Assembly (NCBI RefSeq): GCF_905404315.1
Contig: NC_066286.1
Location: forward strand, 5,153,501-5,217,500
Direction: 5' to 3'
Source of the DNA: Leptidea sinapis
Taxonomy: Eukaryota; Arthropoda; Insecta; Lepidoptera; Pieridae
DNA: 64,000 bases
Shown here: positions 41,880 through 52,689 of the stretch, in pieces
Layout: the number at the start of each line of letters is the position of its first letter
Numbering within the stretch: the first letter of the stretch is position 1
Notes under the pieces: model-generated
Database searches by the model: none
Told to the model about the DNA's origin: nothing
Seen by the model: only the letters and a program-made list of their open reading frames with translations
Translations under genes and position numbers: made by a program

Positions 41880-43605
41880 ATGCCGTACAACTCGCGTTTT
41901 CTCAGACATTTTGTCATTTTTCAAAATGTTTTCGGCATAAATAGAAGTTTTCTATTAAGCAACAAAAGAAACAAATTTATATCAATTCTAATTCTTATTA
42001 TTTCTTTATCGTCTGTTATTTTGAATACAATTTGTGACTATATGAATTCTGAAGTCAAACACAATATTTATTTAGTGAGCTTCCAAGCAGTTCTCGGAAT
42101 TGAGTTTTTGTATTTATTTTCTGTAGCAGGAAAAGCAAACAGATTTTTTCTAATAGTTGGAGAGTTGTTTGAGAAGCATGGCTTAGAAGAGTATGGATTA
42201 AAATTAGACGACAATATTTCTATAGTTGTTGGTGTGACATCGATATTCGTCGACAGTCTAGTATTAAAATTGTTGGGTGTGCCGAATGGAGCTGTATTAT
42301 TTTTAGTACTAGTTTTCGGTGCACACGAAACCGAAATGGCGATGTATTCCATGCTATCAAATCTCTTGTATGTCGGTTTACGTAAACTAACTGAAATGGA
42401 TTCTACTAACGGCTCTATTTTGTTCAGACGGGTGTTGATTGCGAGTTCTGTGTTTGCGAGCAACTTTACTGGACAGGTATGTAAAATAACAAAATTGTTA
42501 ACAACGTTATAATGCAATAAACAACGAATTACTACAAAAAAAAATCTATTATGTTTGAAGTTTAGGTATTCTTCCATGTGTCAATCGAAACTGAAACAAT
42601 AAAAAAGGTTACTAAAAAAAAGAAAAAGTTTAAGATTAGGATCTTTATTAACTTCTACTCTTCCCAAACGGATCTGTTATTGAATTATTGTGTAGGTGTG
42701 ATAAAATTAGTTCGATAATGATTTAGAATAACATTTCAATCCGATACAAAATTATTTTTGTATGGTTCAATTCCTCTCTGGGATAAAGTAGGCAGCGCTC
42801 CGATAATGCTTAAGATATATTAATGTTTATGTTTCTCAAAGACATCAGTTCTCTTCTTCGTGGTGCTGCAACGGATTGAACAATAAGAATTTTGGGATTT
42901 TTGTTGCTTTTTTATTTTTAGACGTATAACAGTTAATACTTTATATCTATAAGCAAAGAAAAAGAATGAAGTCATTTTATTTCATATTATTATGTTTTCA
43001 CTTCTGTCGTAGGTATAATAATAATCAAAAAAAATTTATTGAATTAGGCGTTACTTTGCGGAAATCCATAATTATACAAATGATTTAAGTCTTCTTTAGT
43101 GTTAATTGCGTCTCGAGCCAGATTTTGGCGAGACAACACGTCCTGAGGATGCCTCGTGTAGAGGCGAAACACGTGTCGAATTGTTTTAAAAACAAATATT
43201 GGCGGAATTAACACTTAAGAAGACTTAAATCATTTGTACAATAATAATCATCAAACAGCGTTTTTTTATTCTACAGAAACATCGCATTTTTTTATTATGG
43301 ACATTAGAGACAGAACAACGACTTTTCAGTTAACTAGTTTTACAATCTTACAATTGACTATTATTATTATTACAGCATTGTAAATATAGCTTTAGATTAT
43401 AAAATCTATTTCAACATACGAATATATCATATACATAGGAAAACATCAAAGATTATAATATAAATAAATATCTTTGACGTATTCCATATTTTTATTTGAT
43501 TTGACTTTAAATTTGTTTAATTTTCAGATCATAATAATGGTGTTGATGACCTTAATAACAAGTGTAGTATACACGGGAGCTGCTTTTGTTACTAGCGGAT
43601 CTAAG
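41880..43605 (+). CDS. Probable gustatory receptor, 5' two exons (partial)
   Basis: Exon 1 (41880-42476, 199 codons) starts at an ATG giving M-P-Y-N-S-R-F-L-R-H-F. An in-frame ATG at 41820 is the alternative start. The N-terminus N-V-F-G-I-N-R-S fits the gustatory receptor family (7tm_7), where a G-I/x-R motif precedes TM1. Hydrophobic segments lie at about residues 34-52, 64-85, 116-135 and 140-165. Exon 1 ends in phase 0 at ACAG|GTATGT. Exon 2 (43528-43605, 26 codons) follows TTTTCAG, is fully hydrophobic (I-I-I-M-V-L-M-T-L-I-T-S-V-V-Y) and ends AAG|GTACGC, also phase 0. Family proteins are about 350-450 residues, so TM6-TM7 exons should lie further on. I did not find them before or after the LINE at 43785. 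It could be a live gene with long introns or a pseudogene. Confidence 0.55.
43075..43238. mobile_element. Palindromic MITE in the receptor intron
   Basis: Inverted ends of about 35 bp, TACAAATGATTTAAGTCTTC at left and its near-perfect complement at right (GAAGACTTAAATCATTTGTA), enclose an 85-95-bp core with CACGTCCTGAGGATGCC. It has no coding capacity. Confidence 0.8.
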
Positions 43606-43784
43606 GTACGCTTTATCACAATGCAACATTACAGTGAACAAACTTCTTTATTAAAACTCGTTTATTCTAAAATAATATAATGGTTTTTCTACTTTGTCTC
43701 GTGTGTTTAAAATAAAATAAAACACAATATGAATAATGTATGCATGGTCTTATACAGCTTACTCGATAGCTTTCAGATACATTC

Positions 43785-44990
43785 ATTGAAATAATAATTT
43801 ATTCAAACAAGACAAATCTTATTATTAATATTTACAATACTATGACTACATAAATTTAAAACTATCACTACGTGGAAGCGTACATAGAATACTGGCAGTT
43901 TTTCCGCGCTGGATAGCTAAGCTGATCTGTTGACGGAAATAGCTGCTAGCGCTTGGGTTTCCAGTAGCCTTATTGAGGCACGAAAATAGTTTTTTGAACA
44001 TTCTCCGCGGCTCTGGGCCCCACGGGCCAAGAGTCTCGACACCAAACGGCACAAAGATATATGACTCACTGAGAACAACATATTTGCAATGCTTGCTGTG
44101 TTCAGCAGTCGAAGCAGCAGCGCCAGCATCAACTGACGGAACTTGGACATGAAAAGGAGCCAGAGTGTCGATGCATGTCGAATCCCACACCAGCGCCCTT
44201 CCCCGTGCCCAAGCCACTAGCGTCATTCTATCAGGACGCTTGCCATCGCGGTGGGTAATACCATTTGGCTCTAAAACAGCGTATAACTTCATTAATGCTG
44301 GCGTGACGACTGATACGGCCAGCCGATTTTAGGCAGGATAATTCGTGACGCCCAAGGGCATCTGCCTGAACGCCACATCTACATTGATGTGGTTCATTCA
44401 GTTTTATACCTAGCCAGAGTGATACGCATATTGACAATGTCATATTGTCAAGTAGCGTTCCAATCGGCGCGAAGGCAAGGCTTGTAACCAAAAGCCCGAA
44501 TAATTTTGTGTCATGGCCAAAAGACGAGGACGCTCTATTCTGTCAGTAGATGAGATTAAAAGATCATTAAAGGCTTACTTACAAAGAAGTGCGTCTCATG
44601 CTTTTTGACGCTTTAAATCGTCTGGAAAATTTCACTGAAATTATCCTTTCTACAAGCATTCTTTTGCTGCACGTAAAATACGCATAGACACCCTTAAGCT
44701 TTCGTAAAATTCTCGCGCAAAAATCGCTCGGTAATCAGCCGATTTGAAGCTTAGAAGGATCATATCGTGAAGGGTTAAGCCACTATCTGAAAAGAGTTGC
44801 AGGTGGCTTAAACAGTCCATTAGTGACGTATTTTCTTGCACATGCAGTTCTATTCTCACCTCTGAGCGAAGGCTCCAAAGCGCCAGATCCATTTGGCCGC
44901 TTGGCAACTATCAAGTCATCTCCAATCGGTGCTATTTTTAAGCACTGCAGTGGGGTCTCAGTGCATCTTTATTGCATATGTCACTGGTAG
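43785..44990 (-). pseudogene. Retroelement C-terminus with zinc and endonuclease-like motifs
   Basis: The minus strand carries, across two frames (44231-44491 and 43846-44292), N-M-T-L-S-I-C-V-S-L-W-L-G-I-K-L-N, a C-x-C-x8-H-x3-C cluster (C-R-C-G...G-R-H-E-L-S-C) and R-H-x3-N. Next come K-R-P-D and, 15 residues later, W-D-S-T-C. R-H-x3-N followed by K/R-P-D and a spaced D is the layout of the restriction-like endonuclease of site-specific non-LTR elements. Downstream is F-V-P-F-G-V-E-T-L-G-P-W-G-P. A frameshift near 44240-44290 breaks it. Upstream to 44990, weaker RT-like frames occur (44650-44907). Related pieces lie at 18985 and 17590. The non-LTR label and endonuclease reading are inference. 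Confidence 0.6.
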
Positions 44991-44994
44991 CGTT

Positions 44995-45815
44995 TGGAAG
45001 AATTAGGTAACTATCGGAACACGACGAAATCTAAGATAGACCTCTGGTTTTACGGATATCCAGGAGCTATAGTTTCATGGGCTGTCTTTCACCTAGGCGT
45101 TTTTTGCTCCTGTGCCCCTTCTTACCATAAAGTACAACTGTCTGGTATGTATATGCATAGCGAGAATTGTTCTCTACCACAGAGCAGTTCTTATTGCAAT
45201 GTTGCAACAGCGACGTCCAAACAACGCTGTTTGTTCATTCTGTCTGTATGTAGACGGCATAGATGCGGGCCGCTTCAATTTCAAGTAAAATTAAAAGGTA
45301 TTCCTGAAGATTTGATTTGAATAAATTTAACCGTGTTTCCAAGATTAAGTGCCGTGAATGTTTTTTTAAAAGGGCCAACTCCTATAAAATTTTGTTTGTT
45401 CCTGTATTGCAAAAATTAGGTCTGCTGATAATTTCAGGCTGTAAAAATATTTTAATAATGAAAGGCCAAATTGTGTTGTTTTATAATTTTTTTATAATGG
45501 AATCTTAATGTTAGAACTTCACATAGGCCATGACAGATCACCTAAAAAGTATGGTTTTTTCAGCAAATTGCTTAAAGTGAATTTTTACTCAGAAGTGCAT
45601 AGGATTAATAAAATATGACAATCTTCAAGTCTTTACGTTGAAGGCTATTACCGTAATACCCACAATCACAATATAACAATATTAAGTTATCAGGCAATAG
45701 AAGAGACCAAAGAGAGGCTTAAAAGGTGATCTGCTATGCTTTACAAAATGTATTAGAAGAAAACATAATATGAATGGCATGCTACATTCTAGCTGACTCT
45801 ACATTACAAATTACT
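44995..45815. other. No recognised feature
   Basis: A 108-codon plus frame (44994-45320) may be a shadow of older minus-strand RT sequence. It has no signature. The remainder is AT-rich. Confidence 0.35.
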
Positions 45816-45816
45816 T

Positions 45817-46660
45817 TCAAATTCAAATATTTTAATTCAAATTAGGATATGATATCACTTATTGAAAATAAAATTCGAAAAAGTATGCCTCAGACCTAAG
45901 AAGAACGGACACAAGAACCTCAGCGGGCTTGTTTGTTTTTCATAAAATAATGATATAATATAAAAATATAATTTTATACAATGTAATATCGTACAATAAA
46001 ATTTATAATTTCATAGCATGAGGGCGGTCGTTCCATTCCCAATCTGTCGTATGATTAAGAAAGTGGTTGTGTTGTTTATGTGTAAAAGGTTACTATAACA
46101 TATTTATGTTATAGTTTAAATTATATACAAGTCTTTTGTATTTCTAGAATATTCTTGTAAAAGTATATACCGCCCCACAAAAGACTTATTAACTCGACTT
46201 AGCCGAGTAGTAAGCATAACAAGTTTATGTTAATTCCTGGTGTTAACATTATGATTATGACAGTTTCAAGCAAATTCATTTTTTTTTTATGATAACAAGG
46301 GAAGAGACGAGCAGGACGTTCAGCTGATGGTAATTGATACGCGATGCCCATTACAATGCAGTGCCGCTCAGGATTCTCAAAAAACCCAAAAATTCTGAGC
46401 GGCACTACAATTGCGCTCGTCACCTTGAGAGACATAAGATGGTAAGCCTCATTTGCCCAGTAATTTCACTAGCTACGGCACCCTTCAGACCGAAACACAG
46501 TAATGCTTACACATTACTGCTTCACGGCAGAAATAGGCGTCGTTGTGGTTCCTGTGCAAAGGAGCCTCCCACTGTAGAAATTTATGTGCCATGTACATAC
46601 ATAACATTATCAAGAATATATTATGAGGCAACAGTTAAGATTTTAATGTGCATATCGCCT
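45817..46660 (-). mobile_element. LINE family A 3' end, split by family D
   Basis: A runs from 45817 to about 46280 (TCGACTTAGCCGAGTAGTAA, CAGTTTCAAGCAAATTCA) and resumes at about 46584 with TTTATGTGCC and ACATAACATTATCAAGAATA. The inserted block is D (46281-46583). Confidence 0.8.
46281..46583 (-). mobile_element. Family D retroposon inserted in family A
   Basis: It begins with a T run (the A tail on the minus strand), GGGAAGAGACGAGCAGGACG, and ends at GGAGCCTCCCACTG. The flanks suggest a short duplication around AAATTCA/AAATTTA. Confidence 0.85.
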
Positions 46661-46664
46661 TGCT

Positions 46665-46900
46665 CTATCCGAGCCAATGGATAATAAATAAAACTAGATT
46701 AAACTGGATTTAATTATTATTTATTACGCCTTACAATTCCAGACATATATCCTGCTCTGTTACCTGGCGTGGCGGCAGTCTAAATCACTCTATTCCTTGT
46801 GGCTGCTCTGTAACTCTGCCGAGAAAAGTCGCTTGCTATCCAACCAACTAATTTTCATGCTCACTGACAGGGCTTTCAATACAGCCGGTAATACCGCTAA
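46665..46900. other. No recognised feature
   Basis: Unassigned spacer. Confidence 0.4.
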
Positions 46901-46904
46901 TACT

Positions 46905-47155
46905 ACTTATTAGACCACCATACCAAGCTAGAGGTGCCAGGTTCGAATCCCGGTAGGTGCAAACATTTATAAGATGAATATGGATGTTTGTTTCCGAGTC
47001 ATAGATGTTTATTTGTATTTATGTATGATTAAGTAAGTATATCGTATTAAATATATCATTGTTTTGCAACCCAGAGCACAGGCTATGCCTAGTTTTGGGT
47101 AACATAATTTGTGTAAAAGTGTGTCAATATTATTGTTATTAAAGTGATTTTCTTG
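46905..47155 (+). mobile_element. SINE family F, A box damaged
   Basis: CCAAGCTAGAGGTGCCAGG and TTCGAATCCCGGTAGGTGCA are followed by TGTTTGTTTCCGAGTCATAG and the GTGTAAAAGTGTGTCAATAT tail. The first half of the tRNA-like head is lost. Confidence 0.8.
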
Positions 47156-47159
47156 TTTT

Positions 47160-47510
47160 CACTACGTGATCATTGCCGCTCATCTCTTGCAACATCAGCA
47201 GATTTATAGGAGCGTTAACAGCCCTTTAGAAGGGTATACGTGCTTTTTTTGAAGGTACCCATGTAATATCGTCCTGGACACCGCACAAGGAAGCTCATTC
47301 GACAGCTTGGTTGCATGTGGAAGAAAGTATCTCGAAAACATTGTGGAGGACCGCAACACATCCAGATGGTGAGGATTATTTAGAATTTTTGTGGCATATC
47401 GTGTGATGATGGAATTCGGCGGCAGAAATCAGGTGGAAAGCTCTTCGGAACACTTCCATTGATAAATGCGGTAGATGACACACGGTGAAGCGACGTCTCT
47501 ACATTATACT
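47160..47510 (-). mobile_element. LINE family L1 fragment
   Basis: GTATACGTGCTTTTTTTGAA, ACCGCACAAGGAAGCTCATT and GGAATTCGGCGGCAGAAATC match the L1 order. The extreme 3' end is missing. Confidence 0.85.
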
Positions 47511-47514
47511 CTTC

Positions 47515-47860
47515 GTCTTTTCTGAAAACTGCAGTATGCTATCGGTATTAAATAGAAAAATCTTATAAAATTTAAGGACCACACATATATACATAACAGA
47601 TTGATTCATTAAAAGAAAATTCAATACTTATAATCTAAAACGACAAACTATTTTTTTTTAATATTTGTCATTGTCGATCATCTCAAAATTATTTAATATT
47701 TTATACAAATCTGACATTCAGGTTTTTTTAAATTGTTACTGTTACTTAATGTTTAAAATAAAAAACTCGTGATGAGCTGCCTTCGATACGATCGTGTTTT
47801 TGAAGCTTATACTAACAATATACTAGAGTATATACAAATAAAGCTTGCGAGAGAGAAGAA
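47515..47860. other. No recognised feature
   Basis: AT-rich spacer. Confidence 0.4.
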
Positions 47861-47862
47861 TA

Positions 47863-48492
47863 TCAAATTCAAATTTAAATATATTTATTCAAAATAGGAT
47901 GTGACATCACTTATTGAAAGTCAAAAAAACTACCACCCATTCCAAAATGAATGCCTCAGACCTGAGAAGAATGGGCGCAAAAAACTCCGCGGGCTTTTTT
48001 TGCATCGAATAAATATGTTTACAAAGTAATATTGTACAATTAAACTTATTATTTAATAGCCTGAGGGCGGTCACTCCATTCCCAATCTGTGGTATCATTT
48101 AGAAAGTCATTTATGTAATAGTAACCTTCACCACACAAACATTTTTTAACAATTCTTTTGAATAACGTAATATTTTTGTTTTGAACATTTTCTGGGATCT
48201 TGTTGTAAAAGCATATACATCGCCCCACATAAGACTTACTAACTCGACTTAGCCGAGTAGTAGGCATCATCAGTTTATGTCCGTTCCTGGTGTTAACATT
48301 ATGATTATGACAGTTTCTAGCAAATTCACTTATGTGCCTATGAACATACATTACATTATCAAGAATATATTGGTAAGCAACAGTCAAGATGTTAATTTCT
48401 ATGAATTTTGCTATCAATGATTCTTTAGGACCTAGGTTATGAGTAGCGCGAATAGCCCTCTTCTGCAGCCCTAATATTGTATAAATATCTCT
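47863..48492 (-). pseudogene. LINE family A 3' end, best preserved copy
   Basis: The minus frame 48049-48417 (122 codons) carries I-L-T-V-A-Y-Q-Y-I-L-D-N-V-M-Y-V-H, N-T-R-N-G-H-K-L, and C-F-Y-N-K-I-P-E-N-V-Q-N-K. It ends Y-Y-Y-I-N-D-F-L-N-D-T-T before its stop at 48049. This is the C-terminal domain of a jockey/CR1-like RT. A 3' UTR of about 185 bp ends in the TTCAAATTTAAATATATTTA head at 47863. Upstream, A-L-F-A-L-L-x-type residues continue to about 48490 in another frame, so a frameshift lies near 48420. It serves as the reference for the other family A fragments. Confidence 0.8.
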
Positions 48493-48625
48493 AACGGATA
48501 TTCAGAAAGATAGAAAAGGAAACCGGTTCTATTATTACTGTAACCGATTTTGACCGACAAGTCGTAAGTAGTCAGCCACGCTTGTCATTAGCTCTATAGT
48601 ATTTTGAATATACATATAACATCTG
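48493..48625. repeat. Dispersed repeat M, copy 1
   Basis: GACAAGTCGTAAGTAGTCAG, CCACGCTTGTCATTA and TTTTGAATAT recur as GATAAGTCGTAAACAGTCAG, CCACGCTTAGCATTA and TCTGAATAT at about 61940-62075. Its nature is unknown. Confidence 0.6.
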
Positions 48626-48675
48626 GCTAATGACTATCAAATATAGATTTACAAAACGAAACATAATTAACACTT

Positions 48676-48995
48676 AGGCTGGGTTGCATAACATGAAATG
48701 TTATTGTTAAGATTCAAGTACTGTTTACTGTTACGTAACTTTATCATGTGCGGAATGTGTTGCACAATCGTTTTCCATAGCATAGTTAATGTTAAAAAGT
48801 GAAATATTAAGTCAATATTGAATATTTATTTGAAACTTTTGACAGGACACTATTTAGTTTTTTAACATTAACAAAAGCTTTCACCGGCTAAGATTGGACG
48901 GTAAAAGATAGCATTTAAAGTTATGACGTCATCTAAAAATTGTCAAATGGTGCAACACATCTTTCCTTAACCGGTACTTTAACATGTTTTTATTG
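48676..48995. mobile_element. Probable MITE with TGGGTTGCA-type ends
   Basis: It opens GGCTGGGTTGCATAACATG and ends near GGTGCAACACATC, an imperfect inverted pair resembling the GGGTTGCACCA ends of common lepidopteran MITEs. No target duplication is clear. Confidence 0.5.
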
Positions 48996-49051
48996 CTTAA
49001 GTTATAAGATATCATAACAGTTTTATTATACATAGTCTTTCAGTTTTTATA

Positions 49052-49468
49052 TTAATATTGCAGATTGTGACGCCACATTCAACGTTATAAAGCGCTGGCA
49101 TCTATGTATGAAACACGTGCGCGCTGAATGTTTGGTTAATATTGCAGATTGTGACGCCACATTCAACGTTATAAAGCGCTGGCATCTATGTATGAAACAC
49201 GTGCACGCTGAATGTTTGGTTAATATTGCAGATTGTGACGCCACAAACAACGTTATAAATCGCTGGCATCTATTGAAACACGTGCGCGCTGAATGTTTGC
49301 TTAATATTGCAGATTGTGACGCCACAAACAACGTTATAAATCGCTGGCATCTATGTATGAAACACGTGCGCGCTGAATGTTTGATTAATATTACAGATCG
49401 TGACGCCACATACAACGTTATAAAGCGCTGGCATCTCTGTATGAAACACGTGCGCGCTGAATGTTTGG
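49052..49468 (+). repeat. 84-bp minisatellite, five units
   Basis: Units start at 49052, 49136, 49220, 49301 and 49385, giving periods of 84, 84, 81 and 84, and the last runs to about 49468. Each begins TTAATATTGCAGATTGTGAC (one unit with TTACAGATCG). The single length change is 3 bp. As 84 is 28 codons, one plus frame (49108-49584) and one minus frame (49047-49529) stay open throughout. Whether any is translated is unknown. Confidence 0.95.
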
Positions 49469-49589
49469 TTAACTCTGTGTCCGTCATCAAATCAAATCTA
49501 CCCCTTAAAGTTCTGGATTGGACCTTCAACTACCTTCTTATCATTGTTCAGGTGCTTTTCAATCTTTGTTTTATTACTTTATGAGTGCG

Positions 49590-50840
49590 GTATAATTACT
49601 GTGCTGAAATTACTATATTAACGAATTCGTAAATGTCTTAGATCCTAGAGTCGACATAACCGAGTAATGTACGGTTGGTGTAAATTTGTAGAGTTCAATC
49701 AATCAATCAATCAAATTCTTTAGTTGCGTATAAATGTGGTATGTTACGATGGTATAATCTTACAGTTTCACATGTTGCGTCAGGCTTAACTTAAATATTG
49801 TCTAATTAATTATTAACAAAAAGTTTCACATTCTATGTTATGACATTACTCGCGTTCAGAAATTCATTTATCGTATAAAATAGTCGCTCACTTAACAAAG
49901 CACAGTGGCAAGATTTGAGTTTCTTTTTCGAAATATATAATAATCGATTCGAATTAATCTCTTTTACAAAACCTAACGTCATTATTGGATAACAGATAAT
50001 AATTTATTGGTAATATATCTATGGTCTATTATTTATTGGAAAACAAATACAGATACATCCTTAAACATAAAGTAGATAAATTAAAAATAGAAATATGGAC
50101 ACAAGGATGTCTCCTTAAACAGTTTCACTAAGTACACTTAATATTTAAATTTACACTTACATTACACTTAGTTGCAGACAACCAGCTAATAAATAAATTT
50201 CATTCCAGTTCTGGTACATATTTTATTTTTCTGGTTTATTCAATCGGAGTATAAGTTCTCTGATAAATTCTTCGTGTATAATATGTAATTTTTAGACGCT
50301 TTTTATTAGATTCACCTGTATGTATGTTTGTTTGTAACCGACTCATTTGGACGCGATTTCGACCCACTTTAAATGGCCAGATTTCGTTCATAGTTCGTAG
50401 ATTTATCAAGGACCGATAGCAATACTTTAATTTGATAAAAATATAAAATTTTTCAATATCTGCAAAATAAGATTTTTTTAAATTCATATAATTTTGTCAT
50501 CCATCTTCAATAAGGAATTGATATTCATTTAAATTTCAACCATTATCTTATTCAATCAAATCGTGTTTTTTTTTTCATATTTTTAAATTACTTAACGCTT
50601 ATAAAAATAATTAATTACACCAATACCTCAGTATGTGAAATAGGCAAAGTAAATATGGAATTATTTATTCTGTCATTGCGAGTTGTAAGTATAAGTTAAG
50701 TTTAAGTTAAAGCAGAATTATTTATTAGCCTAAGTTAAGGCTAGATTGTAATGGAAGTAGGGTCATTTTAATATTTAATCATAGTCTGTTCACTAGAGGA
50801 TGATTGTAAAGGAAATTATTTGCAAAGTTGAGTATGTGAG
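49590..50840. other. No recognised feature
   Basis: A short (TCAA)n run lies at 49696-49711. The rest is AT-rich with no assignable element. Confidence 0.4.
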
Positions 50841-50844
50841 ATAC

Positions 50845-50950
50845 TGTATTTTGTTATGGGATCATGCTGCTGGCATTAATATTATTTTGCGCAGCAGAAG
50901 ATGTATTCGTGCTGTAGGTATAGGTATTAAGTTGTAGACTAAACTATGAA
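50845..50950 (+). pseudogene. LINE RT thumb fragment
   Basis: The plus strand reads L-L-W-D-H-A-A-G-I-N and R-R-C-I-R-A-V, which matches the block L-L-W-D-N-A-A-D-I-N at 51600. It is a short dead fragment. Confidence 0.5.
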
Positions 50951-51064
50951 TGTTTCCACTGTCGCTTTTCTTAATGTCTCAATTAACGGGCAGTGACTTT
51001 GTCTAGGTGTCTTTTATAGTCTCACTATGTTTATACTGTTTTACACTAATTCAAAAATTCACGT

Positions 51065-51320
51065 TGGAGCCTCCTTTGCGCAGGATGCCGGCTAGATTAT
51101 GGGTACAACAACGGCCCCTTTTTCTGCCGTGAAGCAGTAATGTGTAAGCATTATTTAGTTTACCTAACATCTAATGTTTCAAGGGAGACGAGCGCAATTG
51201 TATTTGCAGAATTTTCGGGCTTTTCAATAATCCTGCGTGGCACTGCATTGTAATGGGCAGGGCGTATCAATTACCATCAGCTGAACGTACTGCTCGTCTC
51301 GGCCCTTATTGTCATAAAAA
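51065..51320 (+). mobile_element. Family D retroposon
   Basis: It runs from GGAGCCTCCTTTGCGCAGGA to CTGCTCGTCTCGGCCCTTAT and CATAAAAAGAG. A small deletion lies in the middle (about 51165-51205). Confidence 0.85.
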
Positions 51321-51589
51321 GAGCACTATACTAAATCATATAGTTTTATATTTTCTAATCTTATTCATACAGACTGGTCGCCTGTTAGTTCAATAGGGCC
51401 TTCAAACACTGATGCTTTCTATGGGGCAATATGAGCGCAATGCGTTAAAGCTATAAAGTTTCATGCCTATATCGTGGTACGATGAACACAGCTGGGAAAC
51501 ATTGCTATTGGGGAACGTAATAAGTGCCATTATAACGCCCCTGTTACTGAGGTGTAAGGCCTTTTGTTTGTTACCAGTAAAATAAGATA

Positions 51590-51760
51590 TTCATTACAAT
51601 ATATTGCTATGGGACAATGCTGCCGATATCAATACCATCTCTGTGCTGCAGAAGAGGACTATTCTCGGTATTTACAACCTAAGTCCTAAAAAATCATTGA
51701 TACCAAAATTTAAAGAATGTATTGTAAAATTATAGTCTATTTAATGAGATAAGAATTTCC
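51590..51760 (+). pseudogene. LINE RT thumb fragment (family A relative)
   Basis: The plus strand reads I-L-L-W-D-N-A-A-D-I-N-T-I-S-V-L-Q-K-R-T, then I-Y-N-L-S-P-K-K-S-L. This corresponds to L-Q-K-S-A-I-R-A-I-Y-N-L-G-P-K-E in the family A copy at 4190-4275. A stop follows at about 51735. It is 5'- and 3'-truncated. Confidence 0.7.
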
Positions 51761-51764
51761 ATTG

Positions 51765-52255
51765 AGATTCTTGTATGTTCCTCTCACGAGCTCTACTTTT
51801 TCCGAACATAATATTGAAGATTTAGTAGTTTAAATTATATAAAAGGGCTTAGTTTAAAATTATTTGAATAATACTTATTTGACGTTGACTATCACTTAAT
51901 TTGGGGCTTGACAATATATTATGTGAAGTGTATCAATAACTATTATTGAATAATATTTTTAATGTATTTTTCTTTTTTATTTCAGTGAATGCTTGATTTG
52001 TTGTTAAAAACATAGAAATAACTATGTTATGTCTAAGCAATTTGAGAAATTTCCACAGTTACTCATAGACACATCATCTAAACTGAGATTTTCAAACAAA
52101 GAGAAAAAAAACAAATTGACACGAGATATGGCGTAGCAAATATAAAAGAACTACAGATAGCTTTATGTTGGTTAATGATTCACCCTACCCTCTACAATAC
52201 AGTGCCACTAGATTTCTTGAACGAACCCAAATTTTTGTCACTTTAAGACAAATGA
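51765..52255. other. No recognised feature
   Basis: AT-rich spacer. Confidence 0.4.
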
Positions 52256-52257
52256 TA

Positions 52258-52350
52258 TCTCATTAGGCTAAAAATTTCACTAGCTACGGCGCCCTTCAAA
52301 AATGCTTCTACACCACTACTTCACTGGACCTGGTGAGCCTCCCAAATGGT
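52258..52350 (-). mobile_element. Family D retroposon, internally deleted copy
   Basis: TTCACTAGCTACGGCGCCCT and GAGCCTCCCAAATGGT are D landmarks at reduced spacing. A second, full D copy follows at 52360. Confidence 0.65.
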
Positions 52351-52359
52351 ATTAATCTT

Positions 52360-52685
52360 TTTTTTTTATTTTTTTTTTATGAAATAAGGGACGAGGCGAG
52401 CAGGACGTTCAGCTGATGGTAATTGATACGCCCTACCCATAACAATGCAGTGCCACTCAAGATTCTTGAAAAACCTTAAAAATTCTGAGTGGCACTACAA
52501 TTGCGCTCGTCAGCTTGAGACATGAGATGTTAAGTCTCATTTGCCCAGTAATTACACTAGCTACGGCGCCCTTCAGACCGAAACACAGTAATGTTTACAC
52601 ATTACTGCTTCACGGCAGAAATAGGCGCCGTTGTGGTACCCATAATCTAGACGGCTTCCTGTGCAAAGGAGCCTCCCACTGGTAA
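52360..52685 (-). mobile_element. Family D retroposon, full length
   Basis: A T-rich start (the A tail on the minus strand), then GGGACGAGGCGAGCAGGACG through to AAAGGAGCCTCCCACTGGTA. This is one of the most complete D copies here. Confidence 0.9.
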
Positions 52686-52689
52686 TTAA

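Noticed and set aside
42068..42577. 169-codon minus-strand open frame
   Set aside because: It is the antisense of the receptor exon, and the plus frame has membrane segments and splice sites.
44994..45320. 108-codon plus frame as a missing receptor exon
   Set aside because: It lacks the C-terminal receptor pattern and suitable splice sites, and lies against a decayed retroelement.
49052..49468. CRISPR-like array
   Set aside because: Units are contiguous 84-bp copies without unique spacers, in eukaryotic DNA.
49047..49529. 160-codon minus-strand repeat protein
   Set aside because: An 84-bp unit without stops automatically leaves frames open on both strands. It is kept as a finding about the repeat, not as a gene.
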